Assembly (NCBI GenBank): GCA_003290165.1
Contig: QNQO01002050.1
Location: 1 to 64,000 of the forward strand
Source: Berberis thunbergii
Lineage: Eukaryota > Streptophyta > Magnoliopsida > Ranunculales > Berberidaceae
Reading direction: 5' to 3'
DNA: 64,000 bases
A program made the position numbers and the translations under genes. The notes under the pieces were generated by a model. That model saw only the letters and a program-made list of their open reading frames with translations, searched no databases and was not told where the DNA came from. Shown here one piece after another: positions 35,210 through 47,500 of the stretch. The number at the start of each line of letters is the position of its first letter. Within the stretch, counting starts at the first letter, position 1.

Positions 35210-35589
35210 CTTGGCATAAGCAAAAGAAATCCTAGTCAACCTTGACATACGGATTGTACTTACAAATCACTAGTTGATCTAAGGTAAATTCGTCCACCCC
35301 ATGCATTGGGTAGATGAACTAGGTTCGCACGCCCCTAGCAGGTGGAACCTTTTTTCAAACTAGGCAGGCCTAGTCGACAAAAGTTGATGACAACGACTTC
35401 TGGTTCAACTGGACACCTAGTCCGCTTAGCGCAGGCATCGACGATTTAGGAAATGGGAGTCTAATCAGCGGTATCACGCCTAGTGACAGCGACTCGCTCG
35501 TGATCATTGCCCCATTCGCGGTCAATGATTTCGAATCTAATCAAGTAAGCCTAGCTGGTGACGACTAGCAACGAAAGCTTCTGATCAAA
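35210..35589. other. Sequence between TRIM and tandem repeats, nothing recognised
   Basis: About 380 bp with scattered CCTAGTC/CTAGTCA words that resemble the repeats to the right, perhaps a diverged part of the same region. No coding sequence seen. Confidence 0.5.
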
Positions 35590-36235
35590 ATCTAGACTTG
35601 TAGCCCCTACTGCGAGGGTGTAGATAGCCTAGAAGTTGGGAGCCTAGTCAGTCCCGAACTGATTTCAATGGCTCGCCACATGATCACTGCTTTTCAGCGT
35701 AGCTGCCAAATCTCCAAACCTGGACTTGTAGCCCACGCTGCAAGGGTGTAGATAGTCTAGAAGGTGGGAGCCTAGTCAGCCACGACCTGATTCCGACGGC
35801 TTGCCACGGGACGACTACTTTTCAGCGTGGCCGTCGAACACTCCCAAATTTGTACCTGGTTGCGCACAGGTGTAGATAATTTGGAAGGTGGGAGCCTAGT
35901 CAGTGTCGAACTGATTTCGATGGCTACCCACGGGACCACTGCTTTTTAGTCTAGTCGCCAAACTCCCCTCTTGAATTCGTAGTCCCCACCGCGCGAGGAG
36001 GGTGTAGATGGTTCAAAAGATGGGAGCCTAGTCAGTCCTAAACTGATTCTGGCGACTTACCACGGGACCACAACTCTTCAGCCTGATCGCCAAACTTTTA
36101 CTTATCGAATCCGTAGCCCCTTTACTTGGTCATAAATGATTCGGAAGGTGGGGGAGCCTAGTCAATCCTGAGCTGATTTCGACGGCTTGCCACAAGACCA
36201 CTGTTTTTCAGCTTGGTCGCCAAACATGAATCTAG
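35590..36235. repeat. Tandem repeat, unit about 126 bp, five copies
   Basis: The phrase AGCCTAGTCA recurs at 35641, 35769, 35893, 36025 and 36145 (spacings 128, 124, 132, 120). Each unit also contains AACTGATTTCGA-, CCACGGGACCACT- and CGCCAAAC-like segments. Tandem repeats like this are common in untranslated regions of large plant gypsy elements and lie downstream (minus sense) of the broken gene at 37316-39100. Confidence 0.85.
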
Positions 36236-37315
36236 TTGAGTCAACGTCTTCACGCTAAAACGGATTGACATCCTAATATTAGCGATGACCATTTGCGCCG
36301 ATACAGAGATCGTACGGTCAATGCCCAAATAAGAACTACTTTGGATGCCAACTCGAGCTTTCAGTGCGTGACCGGGCACGAACACTCTGACACATACACT
36401 TGCCCAACGCAACTTACTCATAGCAGCAGATGCAGCCGATTAGTCAGATTAACAAGGTGAGACTCGAGCAACTTACCTTAGGGACAAAACATAGCTATAG
36501 CAAGTCAACCCTTAGCTAGACTATTTGCAACATGCTCACTATCGGACATGACTATGCAACAACGACCCTGAGTCATGCACAATACAAAGAAATCAAACTC
36601 TCTATCGCAGATAGACCAATCAATGTCCTACTGATTCGACCAGCTTATGCCAAAGCAAGACGACAAGGCAAAATGAAAAACTTGCAATAGAGACAACAAG
36701 CACGAAACTGATAAAAATATTTTCATTAACAGTCAAAGCAAAAAAGGGTACAAATGCACCAAGGTTACTCCCTATTAGGAGAAGGTACAAAGCAGAAGAG
36801 CTAAGCCTAGTGGAAGATGGAACAGGAATAGCGTCCACACGCGCCACGGCCTGGGCATCAAGTCACACATTGTTTTCCTCATCCAATGATGCAGAGGTAA
36901 CAGACAAATCTACATATGACATCTTCTTATAGCGGCCAAGATCCCACTCCGGATGTTTCTCCTTCATCGGTGCCAACAGCTCCAGCCGACCATTTATAAC
37001 CCAGCAGAACTCACACTTGCCTTGCTCCAAAAGAAGCCTTCCTCTCGCACCTTCGTGTCAACAAGTTCATGCTCCAATAGCTCAAACTTGTCAGTCAGCA
37101 CGTCGACCTGAGACTGCTTTGTGGCCAGACTGCTCTTCACAGCACTAAGCTCATGCCACCCTAATTCGAGCTGGTCCTCACCCCAATTCCAAATGTTGCT
37201 TCTCAGCAGCCCAGTTAGCTTCCTTCAAAACACTCTATTCAGTAAGAGACCGCAGTTCAAAACACGCCTTAGCCACAATTTCTTGCACAACCTCGACTTC
37301 TTGACGGATCCGACT
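36236..37315 (-). other. Decayed sequence downstream of the transposon gene
   Basis: Two short minus-strand ORFs (36158-36421, 36620-36847) show no domain I recognise. The composition resembles the neighbouring transposon gene, and it is probably its distal coding or 3' untranslated part. Confidence 0.4.
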
Positions 37316-39100
37316 CTACTCCTTCTCAAGTTTGTCCCATTTGGACACCACCTTTGATAGGTTACACTCAAGGTCCTCCAAGCGAGCCCTTTGAGTCTCG
37401 ACGACTACAGTTGACTGATCTAGCCCCTTTTCCTCAGTCTGCTTCTTCAGCTGCTCAATTTCATAGAGCGCATAAGAAAACAGCGCCTGCAAGAGCGAGA
37501 AGACACGCTCCAAGGTGTATACCTTCTCACGAGCCGCCTCGACTTTCGTCTCTGCAATTGCCACGTGGCTCAAATGAGACATACCAACATAAGGTACTTC
37601 AAGCCCTTATCCATACACCCTTCCAACGTATCCTCGAGTTTTGGAGCGTGATCCATCAGCCAGCTGTGACGCCTGCTTATATGCTTCCTCGAAGCATATT
37701 CTACGTCCACCTCTTGGTGCCAGACCTGTGAACTCATCTTCACCAAGTCGGGTGCAAAAAGGATTATCTGTGCACCCTGGTGAAGCTTCCTTGAATCAGG
37801 GATTACGCTAGCACCACCCTTCACGGTTGCCACCGTCCTCAGGCCATCCTTTGTGGCCTTCCCCTTGTCACTAACAGCCGACCCTTGGTACGAGACGACT
37901 CAATGGGATCCGAAGGGAGAGGAGGAAACACATTTTCCAAAAGACTCTCCAACACTTCTAGCCGTGGCCTCGAGCGAGACGGTGCGCAATTCAGACTACA
38001 GGAGACATGGGCAGTACCGCAGCCACTCTCAGGCAAAACAACAATGGGATGATTAAATTCTAGAACCTCAGGCAAATCTTCACGAGAGCCTTCTGCATGA
38101 ACGGTCCCACGTGAATCAGCACTAGCGGAAGCTGCCATTGCAACCCACACCAGACGGTCATTCGAAACTTCGACCTGCACATCACTAAGGTTCGACTTGT
38201 CTACAACTCTTGCAAACCGCAGGTAATCTTTCTCCAAGCCAGAACCATCAACCTTTGCCCCAACAAGCCTAGCAGACTCGGGCTTTTCTCTCTAGAGCGG
38301 GTCGTGCCGAAGATGACCCAGTCCTCACACGAAACTTCTTTCTCACAAAGGAGGCAAGCATTTCAGACGACTCCTCCGCCTCTGATAGAGCGAGAGCTTT
38401 GGCCCCAACAACCTTCCTCTTCCTTGAAAGAGTCCCATTTTCCAACTTGAATCGCAAAGTTCGATACATAGTAGGGACAACGTGCTAGTTGTCCCACAAC
38501 CTGCTACGGATGAAGTTTGAAACTCTTATGACATTGACCATGTTCCTTTTTGGCAGGTCATGGAACTTCTCTATTGTAATTTGCTCGTCTCAGGTAAGAA
38601 GAGTGGTCATGGAACACAAATAATGATCAGTCAGCATGCCATCAAGCATATCAAAGTCACAAGAAAATGGTTGAACTTACGAAGCGGCTTGAACTGTCGC
38701 TTGAGCGGACGACCCTTGCACCAGAAATACTTCGAATCCGCAGGAGCCAAGAAGTACTTCTGCCAGAACTTAAAATCATTAGGCAGATTAACGAAGCAAG
38801 CTGGCAACGTCATCTTACAGACAACTTTACCCTTCAGTCAAGGAGAAGTCAACAACTGAATTACCCGCAGAGTTATGGTAACACCAGCCTCCTTGGCACT
38901 TAGCAGAATCATGAGGATGATCCTATATCTATAAAGCTCCAATTGGGCTGGAGTAATCCCTAAAAGATCCATAAACTCCCAAATCACGTCTAGAACTGTA
39001 AAGCGCACTCCGGTCTTAAGCATCCCACCATGCAAGCAGATGAAACTTGTCGGAGGCGACATTGGCGTTTGATTACACTTCAGGACATACAACGACACGA
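37316..39100 (-). pseudogene. 'Putative gypsy type transposon' (Transposase_28-like) ORF, broken
   Basis: From 39098 downward the protein reads SFICLHGGMLKTGVRF.., EFMDLLGITPAQLELYRYRI.., a stop at about 38838, then in the same frame KFWQKYFLAPADSKYFW. This layout matches the N-terminal domain of proteins grouped as putative gypsy-type transposon (Transposase_28, PF04195). Further minus-strand blocks follow: 38469-38269 (basic), 38237-37839 (acidic and serine-rich) and 37582-37316 (heptad-like, EKVYTLERVFSLLQALF.., probable coiled coil). Several stops and frame changes make it non-functional. The family's biochemical role is not settled. Confidence 0.65.
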
Positions 39101-39239
39101 GGTTGGTAAGCTAAGGTACGCTACAAATTCCCTGTTACAACATTACACATTCCTCAGAACGTCTAACTTTAACATCAGAGTGCCATCGGCCATCACAACG
39201 GTGGTTCGTGGCTCACGTGTGCTACTTGTGTAGGTGAAC

Positions 39240-40396
39240 ATGTCAGCAGAAAACAGGTCAAAGCAGGGAGCAAAAAATGACTGCATCAATTATAATAACT
39301 CAATCATGTGTTTATTTAACGTGACACTGTATTTTAATGTAAATAGATATCAGAATTCCCTTTTTCTAGAAAGCACAAAGATTTATCATATATGATATCT
39401 TAAATCGATGATATATCCGGAGACAATAACGCAGTAAAAGACAATCACATATAACCAATCTATCGGAATCAATTAAACCCTAATATTTCACACATATGAA
39501 GAGTATGACTAGACTTATATGGAAAAGAAGAAAACAATCACCGGATTAAAAGAATCTATGGAGGAAGAAAACATAATCGACTGTGGGGGAAAAATTCTCA
39601 AATACCATTGTTCATCATGAAAGCGTGAAAACTGAATCAAATCCAAATCAAACCAGCTGCATCTAGAGTTCATCTATCCGCCTTGCTTGAAGAATTATCC
39701 TAGCCAACAATACATCTCCAATGAGTGTAACAAAAATTGTATGTAATCTCTAATTGCATGTATACTAAGGTCTTCCAATCATACCACACACCAATCTTGT
39801 TTAAGCATGTACTTTTGAGAAATTTATGTGATAAAAACCTCTTTTGAAATCATATTAAGTAATAAGTATAAACACATGCAATGGTACTGTAGGAAATTAT
39901 TCATTTTCATACAAGAGATGTATAGGATGCAAAACTTAAATAAAAAAAAAATATAAAACTATAAAATAAAAAAGTGAATAGTATATAAGTACTAAACCAT
40001 CTTGTTCACATTTCAAATTCTCAACTCTCTGTACCTAATCAAAGTTTCAAGCATGGTAACATAGGTTTTAAAAGTATGTATTTCTAATGAAAATATAATT
40101 ACATAGAATTCAATGAATGGATTTGAACACAACACACTAACATATAAATCTTAACTTGGAAAATACATAGCTTGATGTAATAGTACATATCAAAGTCTAG
40201 GTGAGTAAGGGTAGTTACAAAATTAAATTGTTATTCCTTATTTACTTAATTTTTTTTCTTTCCCAAGTCTTTTTGATAGATCTCGATTATCGAACTAGAA
40301 GTATTTATCTTTGTTCTGTGTTTTTTTTTTGGGAAGTTCAACACCATCAAGGGTTTATATATAGGGGAGGATTCATTACTAATTCAACATGGAGTT
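39240..40396. other. AT-rich intergenic sequence, nothing recognised
   Basis: About 1.15 kb with no domain-bearing frame, element termini or tandem repeat that I can support. Confidence 0.6.
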
Positions 40397-40515
40397 GACA
40401 CATGTCATTGGATTTGACATTTGTCATTGCATTTGACACATGTCCAAATGGATTTGATATGTGTCATTGAATTTGTCACATGTCAACATGCATTGGTCAC
40501 GTCGACGTGTCACCC
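40397..40515. repeat. Short minisatellite, unit about 19-21 bp, six copies
   Basis: Imperfect units on the pattern GACACATGTCATTGGATTT. The last copies diverge to GTCACGTCGACGTGTCAC, which is palindromic. Within each unit ACATGT is a palindrome. Confidence 0.75.
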
Positions 40516-40978
40516 ATTAATATCAATACTTTCATGCAATGGATTCACACTAGTAATCTCGAGATACGATCATTTCCCTAGATTCATAATTTAACTATTT
40601 TCGTTATCAGTCAGCTTAGTCGTGTTTCCATCCAGCGGTACAAATTTTTTATTGCTTGATCTATATCGAATTTGTATATAATGATGTAACTTCTGTACAT
40701 AATTTCAATGAAATCTACAATATCAACAGTTAAAATTTTCGAAGAAATCAAGTACAAATCAAGAGATTTTTTTTATTTAATACATATCTCGATAAAATAA
40801 AACCATGTCTAGTTATTTATTGCAATTACTAAATGTTTGTTTATAGTCGTATTGTAAGCAGAAAACTTAGGGCATCACATAATCTGTAAGCGACTTCTAG
40901 GTTGGTCAGGTGGTGGATATTGTTCATTCCTTTGACAAACATATTATCAATATAGACCTACATGCTTTTCCAATTTGT

Positions 40979-41331
40979 TAGGGTTGAAAACCGAATCGAC
41001 GGTTCGATTTTTCACCTAAACCGTAAACCAAACCAACTTTGATCGGTTTTAAAAAATTCAAACCAAAACCGAAACTGAACCGACCATCAACAAAACCGAA
41101 CAAATTCTAATTTATGCAAATCATAATCGAACCGACTGACTATTTTAACCATATTATATTAAGTTTGTATAAAATATTTATTATTTATTATATATATTCA
41201 GTCGGTTCGATTTTATCGGTTAAAATAACATAGAAACCGAAAACCGAATTGACCATGTCGGTTTTGAATTTTTTAAAATCGAACCGGTTATGTTGATTTA
41301 ATCATTTCGGTCGATTTTTTGTTGAACCCTA
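40979..41331. mobile_element. hAT-type MITE, 353 bp
   Basis: Inverted ends TAGGGTTGAAAACCGAA and TTTTTGTTGAACCCTA are flanked by a perfect 8-bp duplication CAATTTGT (40971-40978, 41332-41339). The interior is rich in ACCGAACCGAC- and CGGTTCGGTT-like words on opposite arms, so the whole element can fold back. No coding sequence. Confidence 0.92.
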
Positions 41332-41344
41332 CAATTTGTACTCG

Positions 41345-42060
41345 AAACAATTTTTTTCCACCAAGCACTGGTAGGTGGCCCCAACATTTTTGAGTTCAAT
41401 AGGCATTATTTCGTTACAATAAATCACTTTTTCTACATAGAAATATGTCTTTTCTATGTGCTTCTCTGCCATGGGTATTTGGTTGTAACCGGAATAGCCA
41501 TATCCATGAATGAGAAGAACTGATGTATTGCTGCTCAGTTGACGAGTTCTTCAACCTTTGGCAAGGAAAAGTTTTCATTTAGGCAGGCCTTATTGAGGTC
41601 TATGAAGTCGATGCGGACTCGAACCTTTGACATTATTTGGTGAAATGACAACTATGTTTGCGATCCGTTCGAGCGTTCTGGCTACTGAGATGTAGCATGC
41701 ATCCAACAATCTCTGGACTTCTTGTTTCACACCTTTCACAAAGCGAGGAAAGACTTGTATTATCTAACCCACGTGCTTAGTCCCTTCTCGAATGTTCAGT
41801 TTGTTGTAAGGAAAAATTTTGGGGACCCGAGCATGTCATTCATGGTCCATGAGAAGATGTTTGAGTTCACTTGGAGGAAGTTCACTAGCTTGATTTTGGA
41901 CTCTGACTCTTGGTGAAGTTGTGCCTCTTTAGGCCCGCCGCTTTTAGATTGACCTATATTACAGTCTTTTGTGGTCGGGAGTGGTAGGAAGGGACAGAGT
42001 TGATTGTTATGCACGAGTTTTCAAGCTCATCCTCGACTGCTTCTATGTAGCCCCAGGACG
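41345..42060 (-). pseudogene. Ty3/gypsy pol fragment (start of reverse transcriptase)
   Basis: On the minus strand 42014-41796 reads IKLVNFLQVNSNIFSWTMNDM, the segment just upstream of gypsy RT. About 41640-41345 reads VRIDFIDLNKACLNENFSLP, then FFSFMDMA, and PIELKNVGATYQCLV, matching the conserved RT order (DxxDLNKAC, SFMDAFSGYNQI, PFGLKNAGATYQ). Frame breaks and missing residues show it is long dead. No LTR or other pol domain is attached. The hAT MITE is inserted at its truncated end. Confidence 0.8.
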
Positions 42061-42352
42061 TAATTTGATCACCTCGAATCTCATAGAAATAAATCGAACT
42101 ATCGGAGATGCCCAATTTGGGAGGGGTTCTAAAATGTACACATAGGTCAAAAAAATTAATTAGGAAATTATAAGAGCTTCTCTTTTAGGAGACACATGTA
42201 GATGCTCTTAATATTTTTGTTTGAGTTTTCAATTAGCATACAAATGGTTGCTAAAAAAGCACAACATAAAAAATCATCATTGTTTTGGAACCAAATAACC
42301 GTCATTTTCAACAACGAGTTGGCATCTTGAGCATACTAGTATTCTGCATGCT

Positions 42353-42467
42353 CAGAGCATCCATAATAAGCTGGGATAAAAATGCACTTATGAAAATAAT
42401 TTACACACCCATATTTTTTCATCCACGGTGTCATCCTACCTATTATAGCAAAACTCCATCTTACTTA
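42353..42467. mobile_element. Possible left remnant of an older PIF/Harbinger element
   Basis: AGAGCATCCATAATAAGC.. resembles the AGAGCATCCACA-type ends of plant PIF/Harbinger and Tourist elements. The sequence is cut at the TTA where the younger 8.1-kb Harbinger inserted. The other side (50561-51260) holds an ALP1-like transposase fragment, consistent with one split element. Its right terminus was not identified. Confidence 0.45.
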
Positions 42468-42599
42468 GGGTGTGTTTGGTTGCACACATTTCGTGGGAAT
42501 AGGAATCCTATTCCCACTTGGAATAACATTTTGAGTGTTTGTTTGGGATTTTAGTGGTGGGCATGGGATGCCATCACGTGCTATAGATTCCCACCATTA

Positions 42600-43000
42600 G
42601 TGGGAATCAGACGCCTCACTCATATTGGGAAAACAATTCACAGGTCTCGATCTGCTTGTTCTTCCTCTCGATCTGATGCTCTTCCCATCGACCAGCTCAA
42701 GAGTTTGTTGACAAGGAAAATGATTTCTTGTTCTTCATATCCTTCTATGCTTTTCCTCTGCGATCCTTGCTCTTCCTCTTTGATCTCACTCGATTTGCTC
42801 TTCATTGCCAAGCCAAAGCAAACCTCTCCTACGTCGCGTATCTCACTCGATTTGCTCTTCATTGCCAAGCCAAACCAAACCAGTTCAAGGGTTTGTTGAC
42901 AAGGAGAAGGATCTGTTGTTCTTCATATCCTTCTCAACCTATTCGTTGGCTGATCTCCACCTCCAACACAAGCTTTGCTTTTCATCAAAGGTAAATTATA
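42600..43000 (+). repeat. Internal duplication in the Harbinger 5' region
   Basis: TCTCACTCGATTTGCTCTTC with the following ATTGCCAAGCC occurs at about 42783 and 42840. A larger block (GTTTGTTGACAAGGA.. to TTCTTCATATCCTTCT) occurs at about 42703 and 42890. It is CT-rich, like a 5' untranslated leader. The overlapping ORFs are by-products. Confidence 0.65.
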
Positions 43001-43019
43001 TTTCCTTGTATTCTCGTCT

Positions 43020-45276
43020 TAGATCTTTTTGCATCTAGTGTTTTGTATGTTGATTTGTCTCATGTTTTTGGTAGGAAGTTTTGTGTGTGCGTGTGAATGT
43101 TTCAAGCGAAGCGAAACTGTGTTTACGCCTCTTTCAATTTTCTTCGTAATTTTTGCACTCACAGAATACTCTTCAGGTACAAATTTCATCCTCTTCATCT
43201 GCCGATCTATCAATTTGGCTTGATTTTTTGTAAAAAAAATTTCAATTTTGGGTTCAATTTAGGGATTTTGAAGATCAATTAGGATTAGTGGTGTTTGAAT
43301 TGAATGGGTTAGTGAATCAGATCAATGAAGTAAAGGGTATGTTCTAGTTTTGAAGAATAATATGGGAATAGTATGCTGCATTTTGTTGTTTTGATGGTGT
43401 GAACACAGGTTTTGTATGTAGATGTATCATTTTTCATGTTATATTAGATTTACCATGTTTACATGCAAGGATGTCTGCTTAGTTGTTAGTTTTGTTATAG
43501 AATTACCATTGTTGCGTTGAAGGATACCACATGCATCACTGTGCTGTTGTTTTATTTGTCAGTTCTGTTACAATGTTAACTCCGTAAGTCAATCATCAGA
43601 GCATTAATACTGCTATGAAGCCCTCTCCAAAACTTTGTGATTGATGTTAATGAAGCATAGTGCAAATGCAAAGACTAATGAGGTTGACTCCTATGTTGTT
43701 TTTTTTGAAAAATTCATTATACATAGAAGTCATGTTTTGAAAAATAGTATATGGAAATCTATCCATCTATGAAATAACTGCTCAAGACTTGTAGTAGTTG
43801 TATGTTTCTCAAACTTCATCTAGAAGAAGGCCTAGTTTGTGGATTTTGTGAGAATCCAAGGGAAAAATTCTGATGTTAACAACTGTAGGTAATATGCAAA
43901 AAAAAAGGAAATGAAACATAAGATAAAGATCCATGACACATTAAATGGTGAAAGTGGAAATACCCCAGTAAATAACTACGACCACCTGGTAAGCAGTTGA
44001 AACATCCACTACAATATGAGGAATACAACTTAAAGATGCAAACCTCATGAAATATAACTCATCTTAATGAATATCGAGAAAGTTGAATGATGTGGTCAGT
44101 ATACTTAAGGTGGACCAAATGCATTTTGTGCCAAACATAGTTTAAAATAGACATTGGCTTGTGTACCAACACCATAGCTCAACATAGTCATACTGACACT
44201 GACACACTCTTCTAGTAGAAATGAGTTCATCAGGCCTGGAAATAGATGAAAAAAGTAGTAATGGTGGTTCAGTAGGTATGAATATTGGTTGTGTATTGCT
44301 ATCATGACTTTTTTTTTTCTCTGTTTGGAACTTATGAGTGTTTACAAGCATCTGGTTACATAGAGAGACAGATTATGTAACACACCCAAAAAAAATATGA
44401 ACCCTCAACTAACATCCTCCTCCACTTCTGAGTCTTACAGCATATCAGCCAACGCATCTTTGAAAAGATTATAGAGAGTACAAGAGAAACAATCCTTTTC
44501 TGCATAGGAGCATAGGCTTAATTGTCATAATACATCCACACAGGCAAGGAAACAAGAATGCCCATCTTCTCAAGTAGAGAGTTAATTCATAGCATCTTAA
44601 AAATTGTGTCATGGCTCGTACTTTGCCCCCGCTTTCGATAAAGCAACGACATTCTGCTCCCTGTTGCGCCAAGTCATAGAACTACTATCAACAAATGTGC
44701 AACAATTACCCAATTACCACTTGACACCACCATCAATGCAAATTTTAGTCTCAGATCTCAACAACATAGAATTGTTAGTGAACCAAACATTAGGCTAAGT
44801 GTAAGTTCTCTAGCTACCTCTGCATAATCCTCCAAAGACAAACTAACTACATTAATCAACCTTAAGCACTACAATTCATGATTATGATACAACACTCACC
44901 TAAAACCTCTATCTTTTCAATTCTTAAAAGTTGCAAGTGAAATTGCAACAAATTCTTAATAAAATTATTGAAGTTTGAGTGTGATTGCCAGATCAATAAA
45001 CACAATGATTCAACTTTATACCCACCCTTGCACTTTTCCTGATTGGGGTAAAACATTGTATTACTTTAATTGTTAAACCAATGGAAAGACCAATCACGAA
45101 ACATAATCATAGCAATCCTTCATTTTCAATCTCAGATCTCAAACTCCACCTTCTTTCATGTTTATTTGATCTTTATTAGACTTTGATTGCTATTAGACTT
45201 TACTTTGTTGATCTTTATTTGATCATTTTCATTGTCCCACAACTATTTTTAATTTATTCTCTTACAGTGTTATATA
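43020..45276. other. Harbinger interior upstream of transposase, nothing recognised
   Basis: About 2.2 kb of AT-rich sequence, probably leader, intron and filler. No domain-bearing frame was seen on either strand. An AG acceptor (TCTTACAG) precedes the transposase ATG at 45277, so the transcript may begin near 42.6 kb and splice. Confidence 0.5.
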
Positions 45277-46580
45277 ATGCGAATTTTTATCGAGCGACAA
45301 CGAAGGCTAGTTCAGATGTTTATGCTCTCCATAATGACGATGATCATGTATAGGAGGAGACACATTCCTAGAATGTTAATTGTCAACCGAGATGAATAAA
45401 GATGTTCTATGTTGAAAAAAATGTATCGTGAGAGTGATCGTTTATGCCATGAACAACTTAGAATTAAGCGAAGCATATTCTTGAGGTTATGTTCTCGCTT
45501 ACGTGGGTATGGGTTAAGAAATAGTCGCCATTTGGATGTTGAAGAGCAAGTAGCTTTGTTTCTCAACACTGTTGGACATGATAAGCGTAATCGAAGCTCG
45601 TGTTTTGGGTTCCTTCGCTCTGGCCACACTGTTAGTATTTACTTTCATCGTGTGTTATCTTCGATACTACGATTACATAAAGATGTTGTCAATCCTGCTA
45701 CAGAAGCAAACTCCCCAGCTGATGGTGGGAGTCACCGTAGTTGGCATCATCATTTTCAGGTTAGATTGAAATTACTTTAAAAATTAAACTTAACATATTT
45801 AAATATAGCCAATTATATTATTTTACTAGTAGTATTTAACTAGTTACATTTCATATAGGATGCTATAGGTGCAATAGATGGCACTCATGTCAAAGCCACT
45901 GTCGCCGAAGAAGATCAAGCTAGATATTGTAACAGACTTAATTTCATTTCCCAAAATGTGCTTGTTGCTTGCACATTTGATATGAAGTTCACTTACGTGC
46001 TTGCTGGGTGGGACGGGTCGGCTCATGATGGTCGACTCCTTCGAAGTGCCGTGAGTCGCAACGGGAGTCGTTTAACTGTGCCTAATGGTATGTTAATATA
46101 ATAGATTTTATCTAAGTTTATAATAATATAATAACTTAATACTAATATTGTATCATTTTTAAATGTATAGGTAAATATTATCTAGCTGATGCTGGATTCC
46201 CACTAGTACCAAAATTGTTGACACCGTATTGCGGTACACGATATCACCTTCGCGACGTTGCTGGTCAACGCCCAACAAATGAAAAGGAATTATTCAATTT
46301 TTGCCACTCATCACTTCGAACGGTTGTTGAACGAACTATTGGTTTGTTGAAGAAGAGGTTTGCATATCTTAGGCATCATACATATCATGATATTGATACC
46401 CAGGCAAAAGTTGTACTAGCATGTTCTGCGATTCATAACTTCCTTCGTGAAGGAGATCCTGATGACCATTGTAGCGATGATGAATATGAAGATAGTAAAG
46501 AAAATGAAGAAGATGAAGATGAAGAAGAAGAATCTATTGTTATTGCTAGGACACCTGAGTGGACAAACAATAGAAATTAA
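45277..46580 (+). CDS. PIF/Harbinger transposase (DDE_Tnp_4 / HARBI1-like), three exons, one early stop
   Basis: The enzyme cuts and joins the transposon ends. Proposed exons: 45277-45759, 45859-46087 and 46171-46580, all with GT..AG borders and consistent phases, giving 373 codons. The catalytic acids are all present: Asp168 in GAIDGTHVK, Asp218 in WDGSAHDGRLLR, and Glu291 in RTVVERTIGLLKKRF. The C-terminus is acidic. The only break is a TAA at 45397-45399. A start at the ATG at 45409 avoids it and leaves 329 residues with the whole catalytic domain, although some of the N-terminal region would be lost. Length is normal for plant ALP1/HARBI1-like transposases (about 350-450). It could be active or recently inactivated. 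Confidence 0.88.
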
Positions 46581-47390
46581 ATGGCTATGACGATGTGGGA
46601 TGTTAGAAAAGACGAACCTTAAGATTATATTTGTATTTGTTCTTGATTAGAAGATATCAAATGTTGTTTTCTCTCTTTGACTGTGGTCATACATGTATGG
46701 CTTGATTAATGAGTATCTACCCAGTTCTTGGGAATTGTCTCCTAATAATATTTCTACTCTTAACTTAAATTACATTTGATATCAGTGTTTGCTATCAGAA
46801 AATTAATACTGAATGGTTTTAAAACTTGACATCAAAATGCTAGGTGATGCTTACTTATCTTTGAACAGAATGGTTTTTCTTACTTGTCTTTGAACAACTT
46901 CATTAGTATTAGTCGTGTGTTAGTAATTTAACACTTCGGATGATGCTTACTATCTGCAGTGTTATGCAACATGGTATAGTCCTGGATTGAAATCATAGGT
47001 AGAAAGACTCAAATTCATATTCTTAGACTTCCTTGCATCACAATTGTAGTATATTCTTCAAGTGCACTTTTTTTCACTGTTCCAGCCACTCGGCTCCATT
47101 CAAGTGCACTTTGAATTCTAGGTTAGACTGGTTTCTTATTTCTATGTTGATTGAGTATTTGAGTCTTTCTACCTATTATTTCCAGGATATGTCAGTTACA
47201 ATGGAATCGATTGTTGATAGTAAATATCAACTTTGCAAAATTCCTTATTGATGTTCAATTTTTGGATATCTCACCAAGCATCAACAGAAAGTTTGCAAAT
47301 ACATATTCTTAGACTTCCCTGCATGAAATACATTTGAAACAAATAGGCAATTGCTCGTCTATGTGATTGACATAGTTGTTTATAATGCAG
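46581..47390. other. Harbinger interior between transposase and the LCB2 fragment
   Basis: No coding sequence recognised. The phrase CATATTCTTAGACTTCC occurs twice (about 47016 and 47304), and TTCAAGTGCACTTT occurs twice (about 47057 and 47098), hinting at small internal duplications. Confidence 0.5.
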
Positions 47391-47500
47391 GTTGCTGTTG
47401 CGACTGTTGCTTTCCCAGCAACCCCATTACTTCTAGCTAGGGCGCGAATCTGCATATCTGCCGCTCACTACAGAAAAGACTTGGTGAAAGCTTTGGAGGT
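47391..47500 (+). pseudogene. LCB2: Captured exon of serine palmitoyltransferase subunit LCB2
   Basis: After a TGCAG acceptor, one exon reads VAVATVAFPATPLLLARARI.. and continues to DLVKALE before a GTAACT donor. This is the highly conserved C-terminal segment of plant LCB2, the pyridoxal-phosphate subunit of the ER enzyme that condenses serine with palmitoyl-CoA in sphingolipid synthesis. The exon itself has no stop. The preceding and following LCB2 exons are absent nearby, so this is an isolated genomic fragment with intron edges. It lies inside the Harbinger element in the same orientation as the transposase. Confidence 0.8.
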
